Below, in pieces: positions 1 through 7,203 of a stretch of 64,000 bases of DNA. The notes beneath the pieces were generated by a model, which had not been told where the DNA came from, did no database searches, and saw nothing but the letters and a program-made list of their open reading frames with translations. The translations under genes were made by a program, and so were the position numbers. Each line of letters opens with the position of its first letter. Position 1 is the stretch's first letter. This stretch comes from Gallionella sp. (lineage in GTDB: Bacteria; Pseudomonadota; Gammaproteobacteria; Burkholderiales; Gallionellaceae): contig JAQTWT010000007.1 in assembly GCA_028689145.1 (NCBI GenBank), forward strand, positions 62,001 to 126,000. The letters are read 5' to 3'.

Positions 1-1053
1 CGCGTGCTGCGTCTTGAGCAGTTGCGCCGCGAGCGCGCCGCGCGCCGCGAGAAAGTCGGCAAGGTCGAAATGAGCGTGGAGACCGGGGAGCGTTCCGGAA
101 AACTGGTCGCCGAGCTGGAGCATGTCTGCAAAGCATACGGTGAACGGACGCTGGTGGACGATTTTTCCTGCCGCATTCAGCGCGGCGACAAAATCGGACT
201 GCTCGGTCCGAACGGCGCTGGCAAGAGCACACTGCTGAAAATGATTCTGGGTAATCTGGAGCCGGATTCCGGGACGGTGAAGCTCGGTACCAAAATATCG
301 GTGGCGTATTTCGACCAGTTGCGCGAGCAGCTCGATGACAATGCCACGCTGGCCGACACCATCAGCCAGGGTTCTGATTTCGTGGATATCGGCGGACAGA
401 AAAAACACGTCATCAGCTATCTCGGCGATTTCCTGTTTCCGCCGGAGCGTGCCCGTTCGCCGGTCAAGAGCTGTTCTGGCGGCGAGCGCAACCGTTTGTT
501 GCTGGCAAGGCTGTTCACCCAACCTGCCAATGTACTGGTGCTTGACGAACCGACCAACGACCTCGATATCGAGACGTTGGAACTCCTCGAAGAACTGCTG
601 GCGCAATATGACGGTACGCTGTTTCTGGTCAGCCATGACCGCGCGTTTCTCGACAATGTGGTCACACAGGTGATCGCCTTCGAGGGTGACGGCAAACTGA
701 TCGAATATGTCGGCGGTTACGAGGATTGGGTGCGGGTGAAAAAATATCAGGCCACGGCAGCTTCCGCCAAGCCGCCTGTTTCAACACCGCCGCGTGCAGT
801 TGCCGCACCTCTGGAAAAAGCGAAAGCCGTCAATAAACTTAATTTCAAGGAACAGCGCGAGCTGGACGAATTGCCCAAACGTGTCGAAGCACTGGAGCGC
901 GAGCAAAGCGATATTGCAGCGCACCTTGCCGATGGCACAATCTACCGTAACGATGCCAAGCGCGCCAAACAATTGCAAACGCGCAGCGAAGAGATTGAGG
1001 CGGAAGTGACGGCGGCGATGGGACGCTGGGAAGAGCTGGAACGGCGTTCTTAA
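1..1053 (+). CDS. uup: Uup-type ABC-F ATPase, C-terminal part (5' end outside window)
   Basis: The frame is open from base 1, so the gene starts before the window; about 350 C-terminal residues are present. Seen: Walker A GPNGAGKST, signature SGGERNR, Walker B VLVLDEPTNDLD, a switch histidine in VSHDRAF, then an alanine/proline linker and a charged C-terminal coiled coil ending near EELERRS. This is the second ABC cassette plus C-terminal domain of Uup/ABC-F proteins, which are soluble and act on ribosomes or on DNA-transposition intermediates rather than in transport. The coiled-coil tail favours Uup over EttA. A small hairpin follows the stop (1056-1078) without a clear T-run. Confidence 0.9.
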   Translation, partial: RVLRLEQLRRERAARREKVGKVEMSVETGERSGKLVAELEHVCKAYGERTLVDDFSCRIQRGDKIGLLGPNGAGKSTLLKMILGNLEPDSGTVKLGTKISVAYFDQLREQLDDNATLADTISQGSDFVDIGGQKKHVISYLGDFLFPPERARSPVKSCSGGERNRLLLARLFTQPANVLVLDEPTNDLDIETLELLEELLAQYDGTLFLVSHDRAFLDNVVTQVIAFEGDGKLIEYVGGYEDWVRVKKYQATAASAKPPVSTPPRAVAAPLEKAKAVNKLNFKEQRELDELPKRVEALEREQSDIAAHLADGTIYRNDAKRAKQLQTRSEEIEAEVTAAMGRWEELERRS

Positions 1054-1101
1054 ACCGGTGACGGTGAGCTGTCACCATGCGTTTATTTTCCGTACTTGCC
1101 G

Positions 1102-1431
1102 TTATTCCTGTGTTGCTGTATCTGGTTCTTGGCGCCGTTCCGTGCCTGTCGAAGCGCGTCTTGGATTGCCGGGCAGTGTTTGATCCGATTTGGTGGCAGT
1201 GCTTCTTGCGCCACGGCGCGGCGATGGCGGGATAGCATCGAGCTTTAGCTGTCTGGCATCATGATTACTCGCTTTGTTGAACAGTCGTTGTCTGCCGAGT
1301 GATTTTGACAGGCGCGCTTTATTGGCAGCTCTCTGTCTGTCCAGCGTGGCTGCATCGATCTTGGCGGAAACTTCGGGTGGAATTGCCATGCCGATCGCCA
1401 ACAGCATGATGGCCAGTGTCAGATTTTTCAT
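1102..1431 (-). CDS. Small secreted hypothetical protein
   Basis: 109 residues. The first ~23 residues form a convincing signal peptide (MKNLTLAIMLLAIGMA, then a small-residue site near VSA), followed by a basic, low-complexity region rich in Arg, Lys, Gln and Ser with no known domain. It is the last minus-strand gene before uup and lies 155 bases downstream of the SIR2-like gene, so membership of the nif operon is uncertain. The mature part resembles no family I know; a periplasmic or secreted basic protein is the most that can be said. Confidence 0.5.
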   Translation of the reverse strand: MKNLTLAIMLLAIGMAIPPEVSAKIDAATLDRQRAANKARLSKSLGRQRLFNKASNHDARQLKLDAIPPSPRRGARSTATKSDQTLPGNPRRASTGTERRQEPDTATQE

Positions 1432-1586
1432 ATTTGGATATCCGTTAAGTTTTGGCTAAGATGCGCTGAAACCGCCACATCGCTGACCATATGATAATGG
1501 CAAACCGGACAGATTGAAAATGGGCGTGGAATCAGCACTGCTGGCCGGGGTTGCCCGTCGCTGGCGGTGAGTTCCCGTCTCCGCGA

Positions 1587-2420
1587 TCAAAGCGGAGGGT
1601 TGTTAATTATAGGCAGCAGCGTACTTAGCGGCATATCCAGACGGGTGATATTCATCTCTTTCATAAAACGCGTTTCGTTTTTGGTCAGTTCACCCTCGAT
1701 GAGCGCCCAATGTTTTGCAGACGAGCGTTTTATGATCTGGCTCGCGAAGATGCGGTCGAGCTGGTAGGCGAAGCGGCAGCCGAGGAACAGAAAATTCCTG
1801 CCGGTGCGGCGCTGTTGCACGATCTCCGGGATCGGGGTCTGGATGTCGATTTCGGTCAGTATCTCGACATAATCGGAGTCCGATACGATGTAGTTGTTGG
1901 ACGGGCTGGCTGAACCCAGCGGGCGGTACAGCAGCGTCTGCCATTGCTGTGCGGATGCGGCATCGGTCAACTCGCCTTGGGCGCTGTAGTAGCGTACCCA
2001 TTCGCCGTGATGCTCGGACTGGCTCACGCCCTGCACTTGTCCCCAGCTTTGATTTTTCGCCAGCGCCAGTTGCATGGCATCGTCATACCAGGTATCCACG
2101 ATCAGCGGCAGCTGGTGCAGCGAGGCGATGAATCGGTGCAATTCGCCGGGTGAAGATTTACCCTCAAAGGCGGTCTTCATCAGCCCGACCAGCGTCTTGC
2201 GGTGCTTGAAATTCTCGATGTATTGCGCCGCCGCCGTCAGATTTTTGCGTATCCTGTGCGGCACGGTCACGCGCTCGGTCAGCTTGGCGACCAGCTCCAG
2301 ATGGTCGGCAGGATGGGAGGGCGGGGTGGCAGCCTGCGCCCAAACGCCGGGGCCAAGATAGGGAATGACTTGCCCGCTTTTCAGCCCGGCTAGAATTTCG
2401 TTAATCGCGTTATCGCTCAT
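1587..2420 (-). CDS. SIR2-like domain protein in nif accessory operon
   Basis: 277 residues. The N-terminus (GLKSGQVIPYLGPGVW) resembles the nucleotide-binding entry of SIR2_2-type domains, where the GAGxS loop is replaced by YLGPGV. Later stretches correspond in position to the TxNYDxxL region (here VDTWYDDAM) and the region where the catalytic His-Gly of sirtuins normally lies (here RPLGSAS, no His). The start at 2420 overlaps the stop of the upstream gene by four bases (ATGA), indicating translational coupling. Family knowledge: SIR2-like domains bind or hydrolyse NAD. Inference: a non-deacetylase NAD-binding protein linked to nitrogen fixation. A longer frame exists upstream but overlaps neighbours and has no ribosome site. 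Confidence 0.6.
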   Translation of the reverse strand: MSDNAINEILAGLKSGQVIPYLGPGVWAQAATPPSHPADHLELVAKLTERVTVPHRIRKNLTAAAQYIENFKHRKTLVGLMKTAFEGKSSPGELHRFIASLHQLPLIVDTWYDDAMQLALAKNQSWGQVQGVSQSEHHGEWVRYYSAQGELTDAASAQQWQTLLYRPLGSASPSNNYIVSDSDYVEILTEIDIQTPIPEIVQQRRTGRNFLFLGCRFAYQLDRIFASQIIKRSSAKHWALIEGELTKNETRFMKEMNITRLDMPLSTLLPIINNPPL

Positions 2421-2686
2421 GCGAGTTCCACTTCCGCGACGATCACGCCGTCCGCGCATTCCAGCCGGTCGGTCAGGCGGATGCAGGCTTCGCTGCGATC
2501 CATCAGGTAGAGCTGATATTTGTCGCTGGTACGGAATGGCTGCGCATCCATGTCCGTGGCGCTGCAACGCACAAAAGAGATATCCGGAAACAGTTTGCGT
2601 AAGCCGGGAGTCAACGGATCGCCGATGGCCTGCAATGCCTTGATCGTGGTTTCGATGGAATTAATCTGTGATTCGTCCAGGGACAT
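2417..2686 (-). CDS. Small nif-associated protein (DUF6129-like)
   Basis: 89 residues from the ATG at 2686, chosen because GAGG sits 5 bases upstream; an in-frame ATG at 2710 lies inside nifT and has no ribosome site. Acidic protein, no cysteine cluster (a single Cys near SFVRCSATDM), no membrane segment. It lies between nifT and the SIR2-like gene and overlaps the latter by four bases. Similar small proteins follow nifT/nifZ in proteobacterial nif clusters; the DUF6129 label is from memory. Function unknown; probably a nitrogenase maturation accessory. Confidence 0.6.
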   Translation of the reverse strand: MSLDESQINSIETTIKALQAIGDPLTPGLRKLFPDISFVRCSATDMDAQPFRTSDKYQLYLMDRSEACIRLTDRLECADGVIVAEVELA

Positions 2687-2693
2687 GATGGCC

Positions 2694-2906
2694 TCACTCG
2701 CGGTTGACATGGCGCGCTTCGACGGTGATCGGCAGGCGGGTGTCCGCAGCCATCTCCGGCAGTTCGAGTTGCCAGCCGTTGCCCAGCGTTACGATGCTGC
2801 CCCACATCTCCGGTTTGCTCATCGAGACGATGGGTTCTTCCAGATCTTTTTTCGGCACATAGACGGATGCTTCGCCCTTGGCATTCTTGCGGATCATGAT
2901 TTTCAT
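2694..2906 (-). CDS. nifT: NifT/FixU nitrogen fixation protein
   Basis: 70 residues, the usual NifT/FixU size. The N-terminal strand (MKIMIRKN..G..VYVPKKDLEE) and the segment WGSIVTLGNGWQLELP are characteristic of the family. A good ribosome site (AAGGAAG) precedes the ATG. NifT is a small soluble protein found beside nifHDK or nifZ; its role in nitrogenase assembly is unknown and mutants usually still fix nitrogen. Located between a conserved hypothetical and the DUF6129-like gene in one minus-strand operon. Confidence 0.85.
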   Translation of the reverse strand: MKIMIRKNAKGEASVYVPKKDLEEPIVSMSKPEMWGSIVTLGNGWQLELPEMAADTRLPITVEARHVNRE

Positions 2907-2945
2907 GGTTGCTTCCTTGTTGTGTCGTTTAATTGCAAAAAACTA

Positions 2946-3269
2946 TCACGGCCAGAACACCCGTTCCTCGTCCGGCAGCAGAATTTCCAGCGCGGCACTC
3001 AGCGTATCCGCCACGCTGTGCAGCACCCAAGTGCTGTACTGGTGATCCTTGCGGTACAGCAGCCAGTGCGGCTTGAGGTATTTCAGCAGCGCGATGTCGA
3101 TGATGCCGCCCGCCGGTTCCACGTTGCGCGAACAGCACGGGCTTTCGATGCGGTAGCCGTGTTCCTCCTCGTCGGCAATGACCTGCGGCGTGACGTAGCG
3201 GTAACGTTCGCGCTGCGCCAGCGTGCGTTCGATGCGCTTGTGGTCGAGCTGGTTGGGATGGTCGGCCAT
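2946..3269 (-). CDS. Conserved hypothetical protein of nif operon
   Basis: 107 residues from the ATG at 3269. Features seen: basic N-terminal helix (KRIERTLAQRERYRY), a CC pair in ESPCCSRNV, and an aromatic, hydrophobic C-terminal half (LLKYLKPHWLLYRKD) ending in FWP. I see no named domain; the CCSRN motif could bind a metal or a thiol. It sits between the second nifZ and nifT, separated from nifZ by a GC-rich palindromic repeat (about 3279-3318), so its expression probably depends on read-through from nifB. Confidence 0.6.
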   Translation of the reverse strand: MADHPNQLDHKRIERTLAQRERYRYVTPQVIADEEEHGYRIESPCCSRNVEPAGGIIDIALLKYLKPHWLLYRKDHQYSTWVLHSVADTLSAALEILLPDEERVFWP

Positions 3270-3278
3270 GAAGGCTGC

Positions 3279-3318
3279 CCCTCTCCCTAACCCTCTCCCC
3301 GCAAGCGGGGAGAGGGGA
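3279..3318. repeat. CCCTCTCCC/GGGAGAGGG palindromic repeat
   Basis: A GC-rich inverted repeat (CCCTCTCCC arms around CCGCAAGCGGGG). The same family recurs inside cobB (56963-57015) and in the hairpin element copies near 17.3, 19.6 and 48.2 kb. Here it lies at the 3' end of the second nifZ and supplies that gene's last codons and stop. Confidence 0.75.
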
Positions 3319-3562
3319 TATTTTCGGAAGGCGCGATCTCGTCTTCCAGACAGCCGACTACCTTGCCGTCCGGGAATTCGACCAGATACACCGGCGTGCC
3401 GGATTCCTGGTGCATACCGGTTTGCACGATCTCGCCGTGCGTGCCGTTGGCGGCCAGCAGCGCATCCGCATCCATTTCCGGATAGCTGCCGTCGTTGACC
3501 AGATCTATCAGGGCGACCACAGACTGACCCCATTGGTACTTCGGCTGTTGTATATCAAGCAT
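3287..3562 (-). CDS. Second NifZ-like protein, C-terminus encoded by a repeat
   Basis: 91 residues. The core (KYQWGQSVVALIDLVNDG, then a strand region ending VYLVEFPDGKVVGCLEDEI) matches the NifZ fold: a short beta-barrel with the GxxV...NDGxY signature. Its start overlaps the end of the first nifZ by eight bases. The last ~11 residues (NIPSPRLRGEG) are read from the palindromic repeat at 3279-3318 and the stop is inside that repeat, so the native C-terminus seems to have been replaced. NifZ proteins act as accessories in maturation of the MoFe protein P-cluster. Confidence 0.75.
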   Translation of the reverse strand: MLDIQQPKYQWGQSVVALIDLVNDGSYPEMDADALLAANGTHGEIVQTGMHQESGTPVYLVEFPDGKVVGCLEDEIAPSENIPSPRLRGEG

Positions 3563-3857
3563 GTTCGTCCTCGCTTTCCGCCATTTCCTCGAGCGCCCGC
3601 AATTCGCGCGAGCGCATCCCCACCAGCGTGCCGCGTTCGTAAAAATCCACGCCGTAGATGTAGTACTGCTGCAGGAAGGTGCCGATGCTGGCGACATAGC
3701 CGACATCGCCTTTCTTCACCAGCAGGTCGCCGATGTCCCGGCCCCGGTAGGTACCGTCGTTGCGGATGTTGAAGCGCGCCACCACCTTGTCGCCGTAGTC
3801 GTACAGCGGTGGGCCGTCGAGTTCGACGATGTCGCTGTCGCGGCTAATTTTTGACAT
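3555..3857 (-). CDS. nifZ: NifZ, nitrogenase P-cluster maturation accessory
   Basis: 100 residues with the full NifZ signature: DYGDKVVARFNIRNDGTYRG, a GDVGYVASIGTFLQ strand and IYGVDFYERGTLVGMRSREL at the C-terminus. NifZ helps form the second P-cluster of the NifDK tetramer (known from Azotobacter work). The start overlaps the end of the LRV gene by 14 bases and its end overlaps the second nifZ by 8 bases, showing a compact, co-translated operon. Confidence 0.9.
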   Translation of the reverse strand: MSKISRDSDIVELDGPPLYDYGDKVVARFNIRNDGTYRGRDIGDLLVKKGDVGYVASIGTFLQQYYIYGVDFYERGTLVGMRSRELRALEEMAESEDEHA

Positions 3858-4629
3858 ATGTCCTCCTGTTGCCGTCCTCGTGTATCGAGCCTTCCAGTCG
3901 GCGCATCAGCACCATCTCCTGCACCATCGTGTCTTCGTCCAGCGCCATCTCGCTCAGGTAGCAGGCATCGATGCGTTGCGCCACTTCATAGCGCACCCGC
4001 CAGTCGGCATCGTGGCGCAGCAATACCAACTGCTGTTCCGACAGGCGTTTGGCAACGGCGAGGCGCACCGCACCATCGGGGTCGTTGATCATCGCCGGCA
4101 GCAGGCTCTCGTCTATCCGGCCGACCACCACAACTCTGACACTGCTGTCCGGGTCGCGCATCATCAGCGCCAGCATCCCTTTGGGCAGCCGTTTGGCCAC
4201 CATGTTGCGCACGAAATAATCGTCATCGTGCATCATCGGTTCCAGATCGTGCGGCGGTAGCTTCGATGCCACGCGGATGCGCACTTCGCGATCCGGATCG
4301 AGGCGCATTTCCATCAGTTGCCGCAGCGGCAGCCGCGACACCACCGTACTGCGCACCGTCCCGTCCGGGTCGTGGCGCAACCGCGCCAGGTGGAACACGT
4401 CCAGATATCTGGCTGCGACCGCGCGCACTTCAAAATACGGATGAGCGGCATATTGCCGCGCCAACTCCGGATGCTGCGCAAAAAAGCGGTCGATGCGCTT
4501 CGCGTAGCGGTCATGCACGCAAGCATGCATCGGTTTGCAGCCGCCGCTGGCGAGCAGGGCATGATTCTCGCAGGCGGCACAGTTCACCTCGTTGCCTTGC
4601 CAGTCCAGCGTTTCGAGCGGATCGGTCAT
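3844..4629 (-). CDS. LRV (leucine-rich variant) repeat protein with N-terminal [4Fe-4S]
   Basis: 261 residues. The N-terminus holds four cysteines at 17, 20, 31 and 37, then about eight repeats of ~24 residues of the type (D)PDxxVRxxVAxRLPxxxLxxM. This is the architecture of the Azotobacter vinelandii LRV protein, a nif-linked superhelical repeat protein carrying a [4Fe-4S] cluster. Its biochemical role is unresolved; a scaffold in nitrogenase assembly is a reasonable inference. It is preceded by the NifIscA gene (18-base gap) and overlaps nifZ. Confidence 0.85.
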   Translation of the reverse strand: MTDPLETLDWQGNEVNCAACENHALLASGGCKPMHACVHDRYAKRIDRFFAQHPELARQYAAHPYFEVRAVAARYLDVFHLARLRHDPDGTVRSTVVSRLPLRQLMEMRLDPDREVRIRVASKLPPHDLEPMMHDDDYFVRNMVAKRLPKGMLALMMRDPDSSVRVVVVGRIDESLLPAMINDPDGAVRLAVAKRLSEQQLVLLRHDADWRVRYEVAQRIDACYLSEMALDEDTMVQEMVLMRRLEGSIHEDGNRRTYVKN

Positions 4630-4647
4630 GGCGGCATGGTAGTTAGT

Positions 4648-5019
4648 TCAATGCTTGCGCTGAATGCTGGCGATGCTCACCGTGACCGCCTTGGGCGGAG
4701 CACCGGAAGTTTTGCACGCGCAGGGATCGGCATTCGGGTTGGTGAAACTCAGCCCGGTGGACATCGCGCTATCGGCGAAATCCACGGTTACGCCGTCGAG
4801 CAGGATGCGGCTTTCGGCGGGCAGGAATATTTTTACACCGTTGCTGTCCAGTGTTGTATCGCCGTCCAGCGGCGCGGTTTCTACCGTGAAGCTGGAGTTG
4901 AAGCCGGAACAGCCGCCGGGCGTAACCACCAGCCGGAAACCGGCACCCGCCGCGCCGCCGTTGAAGCGGATCATGCGGCTCATGTATTTGGCGGCTTGCT
5001 CGGTGATGGTGATGTTCAT
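4648..5019 (-). CDS. NifIscA-type A-type iron-sulfur carrier
   Basis: 123 residues. Seen: the A-type motif GGCSGF near residue 37 and a C-terminal cysteine pair DPCAC, the three ligands of IscA/ErpA/NifIscA proteins. These carry and transfer iron or Fe-S clusters. Its place between the LRV gene and the nif ferredoxin marks it as the nitrogenase-dedicated paralogue. The C-terminal pair is CAC rather than the usual CGC, a mild variation. A GAGG-type ribosome site lies before the ATG. Confidence 0.85.
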   Translation of the reverse strand: MNITITEQAAKYMSRMIRFNGGAAGAGFRLVVTPGGCSGFNSSFTVETAPLDGDTTLDSNGVKIFLPAESRILLDGVTVDFADSAMSTGLSFTNPNADPCACKTSGAPPKAVTVSIASIQRKH

Positions 5020-5028
5020 GGTTTTTCC

Positions 5029-5250
5029 TCAGGCTGCGACGTAGCGCGGATATTTGGTATCGATGATGCAAGTGTCGTCCACCGGACAGACGGCCACGCA
5101 CTGGGGCTCGTCGAAGCTGCCGATGCACTCGGTGCATTTCTCCGGCTTGATGTAGAACATGCCGCTTTTTTCATAGATGGCCTGGTTGGGGCATTCCGTT
5201 TCGCAGGCGGAACAGCCGGTGCAGAAAGTGTCGTCGATTTTGTATGCCAT
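5029..5250 (-). CDS. fdxN: 2[4Fe-4S] ferredoxin, nif-associated (FdxN-like)
   Basis: 73 residues. First cluster motif [12 protein letters not shown]; second half has [18 protein letters not shown] with the longer loop between the second and third cysteines that is typical of nif- and Alvin-type 2[4Fe-4S] ferredoxins. Such ferredoxins donate low-potential electrons, here probably to NifB (essential for NifB activity in Azotobacter) or to nitrogenase reductase. It lies 157 bases downstream of nifB, the gap being filled by a palindromic repeat. Confidence 0.88.
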   Translation of the reverse strand: MAYKIDDTFCTGCSACETECPNQAIYEKSGMFYIKPEKCTECIGSFDEPQCVAVCPVDDTCIIDTKYPRYVAA

Positions 5251-5295
5251 GGTGTTGCTCCTTGTGTATTAAATTTGCTGATTGCTCTGTGGGTT

Positions 5296-5392
5296 CTACC
5301 CCCTCCCTAGCCCTCCCCCTGCAAGGGGGAGGGGACTAAGCTCCTTCCCCCTTGCAGGGGGAAGGTAGGGATGGGGGTAGAAACGCCAACAT
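5296..5392. repeat. GC-rich inverted repeat between nifB and fdxN
   Basis: Two adjacent hairpins (CCTCCCCCT...AGGGGGAGG, then CTTCCCCC...GGGGGAAG) enclosed by outer arms CTACCCC and GGGGTAG. It fills the intergenic space of an otherwise tight operon. A related copy is at 57917-58081. Confidence 0.75.
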
Positions 5393-5407
5393 CCGGTTGT
5401 TGCTAAT

Positions 5408-6958
5408 TTACGCCGCCAGATAAGCCCCTTGCCGTATTGACGCATCGCCGCGCGTTTGATGCACGATCTCGCCGTTTGCCACGCGCTCGCGGTATTCGGC
5501 GAACCAGCTCAGCGCGGCCTGTTCGATGAACTCGTGCGCGTATTTTTCCACCGGGTCGATGCCGGCTTCCTTTAATTCATCGCGTGGACAGGCGCCGATC
5601 TTGGCGACCAGCACCGCGTGGCAATCGTTGATCGCGGTGACGATGGACGGCAACACATCGTCCTCGCCCCAGCCGCCTTGGCAGTAGTGATCCACGCGGC
5701 GGTGGCCGACGAAAGCGGTGCGGTTGGCCGACACTTCGTAAATCTGGAATTCGTGCGCGTGGCCGAAATGTTCGTTGACGCGCCCCTTGCCCTTGGTGGC
5801 GACCGCTACCAGCACCTTGATGCCGTCGTCGGCCTGCTGCGCAGCCTGTGCCGCCTGTTTGGCCGCGACCTGTGCGGCGCGTTGTGCCTCGACTCCGGCC
5901 TGATAGGCGCGGCGTTTGTCGAGGTCGTACACCACCTCCATTTGTTCCACCTTCTCCAGCGTGAATTCGTCGCTGCGGTCTTCACCCAGCAGCCCCACCG
6001 CGTCGGCACGGCACTGGCGGCAATGGCGCATCAGGTTCGCGCCGCCCATGCAGGCATCCTGCACTTCCTTGAGTTCCTGTGCCGACGGCGCGCGCTGGCC
6101 GGTGAGGCCGAACACCGTGCCGTGCTCCGCTTCCGAGATCAGCGGCATGATGTTGTGCAGGAACGCGCCGCGCGCTTTCACCGCGCGGTTCACTTCGATC
6201 AGATGCTGGTCGTTGATGCCGGGGATCAGCACCGAATTAACCTTGGTCAGCACGCCACGCGCGGTCAGCATCTCCAGCCCGAGCATCTGGCGCTCGGTGA
6301 GTATCTGCGCGGCTTCGCGTCCGTGGATGCGCTTGTGCTGGTAGAAAATCCACGGATAGATTTGTGCGCCGATGTCGGGGTCGATCATGTTGATGGTGAT
6401 GGTCACATGGTCGATGTTGTACTTGCAGATTTCATCCACATAGTCCGGCAGCATCAGCCCGTTGGTGGACAGGCACAGCTTGATGTCCGGCGCTTTTTCC
6501 TGCAACTGGCGAAACGTCTCGAAGGTCTTGTGCGGACTGGCCAGCGCGTCGCCCGGCCCGGCGATGCCCAGCACCGTCATCTGCGGAATCGTGGAAGCCA
6601 CCGCCAGCACCTTTTTTACCGCCTGATCCGGCGTGAGCTTCTGCGACACCACGCCGGGGCGCGATTCGTTGGAGCAGTCGTACTTGCGGTTGCAATAATT
6701 GCACTGGATGTTGCAGGCGGGTGCCACCGCGACATGCATGCGCGCAAAATGGTGGTGCGCCTCCTCGGAATAGCAGGGATGGTTCTTCACCTTCTCCCAG
6801 ATTTCCGGCGGCATGTCGGCAGGCCCTGCGGACGAGCCGCAGCCGGACTTGCCCGCGCCGCCTGTCGTGCCGCAGCCGGACGATCCGGCCAGTTCGACCT
6901 TGATGCCGCCCAGCGGCTTGAGCCGGGGTGCGGTATCGCTTTTAAGCAGGGATAGCAT
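5408..6958 (-). CDS. nifB: NifB, FeMo-cofactor core (NifB-co) synthase
   Basis: 516 residues, full length. Radical SAM motif C82xxxC86xxC89 ([14 protein letters not shown]), additional Cys ligands near CMGG and [10 protein letters not shown], and a C-terminal NifX/NafY-like domain beginning about residue 385 ([18 protein letters not shown]). NifB uses SAM to fuse two [4Fe-4S] clusters and insert carbide, giving the [8Fe-9S-C] precursor. The N-terminal glycine/cysteine-rich segment (about residues 24-44) has extra cysteines. The ATG at 6958 has GAGG upstream. It is the first gene of the minus-strand operon, controlled by the sigma-54 promoter at 6998-7013. Confidence 0.96.
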   Translation of the reverse strand: MLSLLKSDTAPRLKPLGGIKVELAGSSGCGTTGGAGKSGCGSSAGPADMPPEIWEKVKNHPCYSEEAHHHFARMHVAVAPACNIQCNYCNRKYDCSNESRPGVVSQKLTPDQAVKKVLAVASTIPQMTVLGIAGPGDALASPHKTFETFRQLQEKAPDIKLCLSTNGLMLPDYVDEICKYNIDHVTITINMIDPDIGAQIYPWIFYQHKRIHGREAAQILTERQMLGLEMLTARGVLTKVNSVLIPGINDQHLIEVNRAVKARGAFLHNIMPLISEAEHGTVFGLTGQRAPSAQELKEVQDACMGGANLMRHCRQCRADAVGLLGEDRSDEFTLEKVEQMEVVYDLDKRRAYQAGVEAQRAAQVAAKQAAQAAQQADDGIKVLVAVATKGKGRVNEHFGHAHEFQIYEVSANRTAFVGHRRVDHYCQGGWGEDDVLPSIVTAINDCHAVLVAKIGACPRDELKEAGIDPVEKYAHEFIEQAALSWFAEYRERVANGEIVHQTRGDASIRQGAYLAA

Positions 6959-6997
6959 GCTGACCTCGATGATTTAGTTTTGTCTTGCATGATGGTT

Positions 6998-7013
6998 AGC
7001 AAGGCTCGTGCCA
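6998..7013 (-). promoter_or_regulatory. Sigma-54 (-24/-12) promoter of nifB
   Basis: Read on the minus strand the bases give TGGCAC, five bases, TTGCT: an almost perfect RpoN consensus with the invariant GG and GC correctly spaced. It lies about 40-55 bases upstream of the nifB ATG, as expected for NifA-dependent transcription. Confidence 0.88.
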
Positions 7014-7064
7014 CGAGATAAAAATACATTAAATCATCATGATGGAAGTAACGGGTGAGGCGGC

Positions 7065-7080
7065 TGTCAGTATTGCGACA
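7065..7080 (-). promoter_or_regulatory. NifA upstream activating sequence
   Basis: TGT-N10-ACA (TGTCAGTATTGCGACA), the exact NifA binding consensus, about 52 bases upstream of the -24 element and thus about 80-90 bases from the expected transcription start. The site is palindromic, so strand is assigned by the promoter it serves. Confidence 0.85.
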
Positions 7081-7136
7081 GCGTTATGGGAGATTTGCTA
7101 CATGGTGCGCTATTGATTCGGTATTGCACCAAATGA

Positions 7137-7166
7137 AAAGCACCCGTCCGGAGGAGCGGGTGCTTT
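7137..7166 (-). terminator. Rho-independent terminator after sqr
   Basis: On the minus strand AAAGCACCCG, a short loop, then CGGGTGCTTTT. It lies about 40 bases downstream of the sqr stop codon and separates sqr from the nifB promoter. Confidence 0.85.
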
Positions 7167-7203
7167 ATGAGTCAGCTTGATATAGAGGCAGGAAGGTTGC
7201 CGG

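Noticed and set aside
5618-6955. 445-residue + strand frame over nifB
   Set aside because: Shadow of nifB, whose radical SAM motifs and promoter are on the minus strand.
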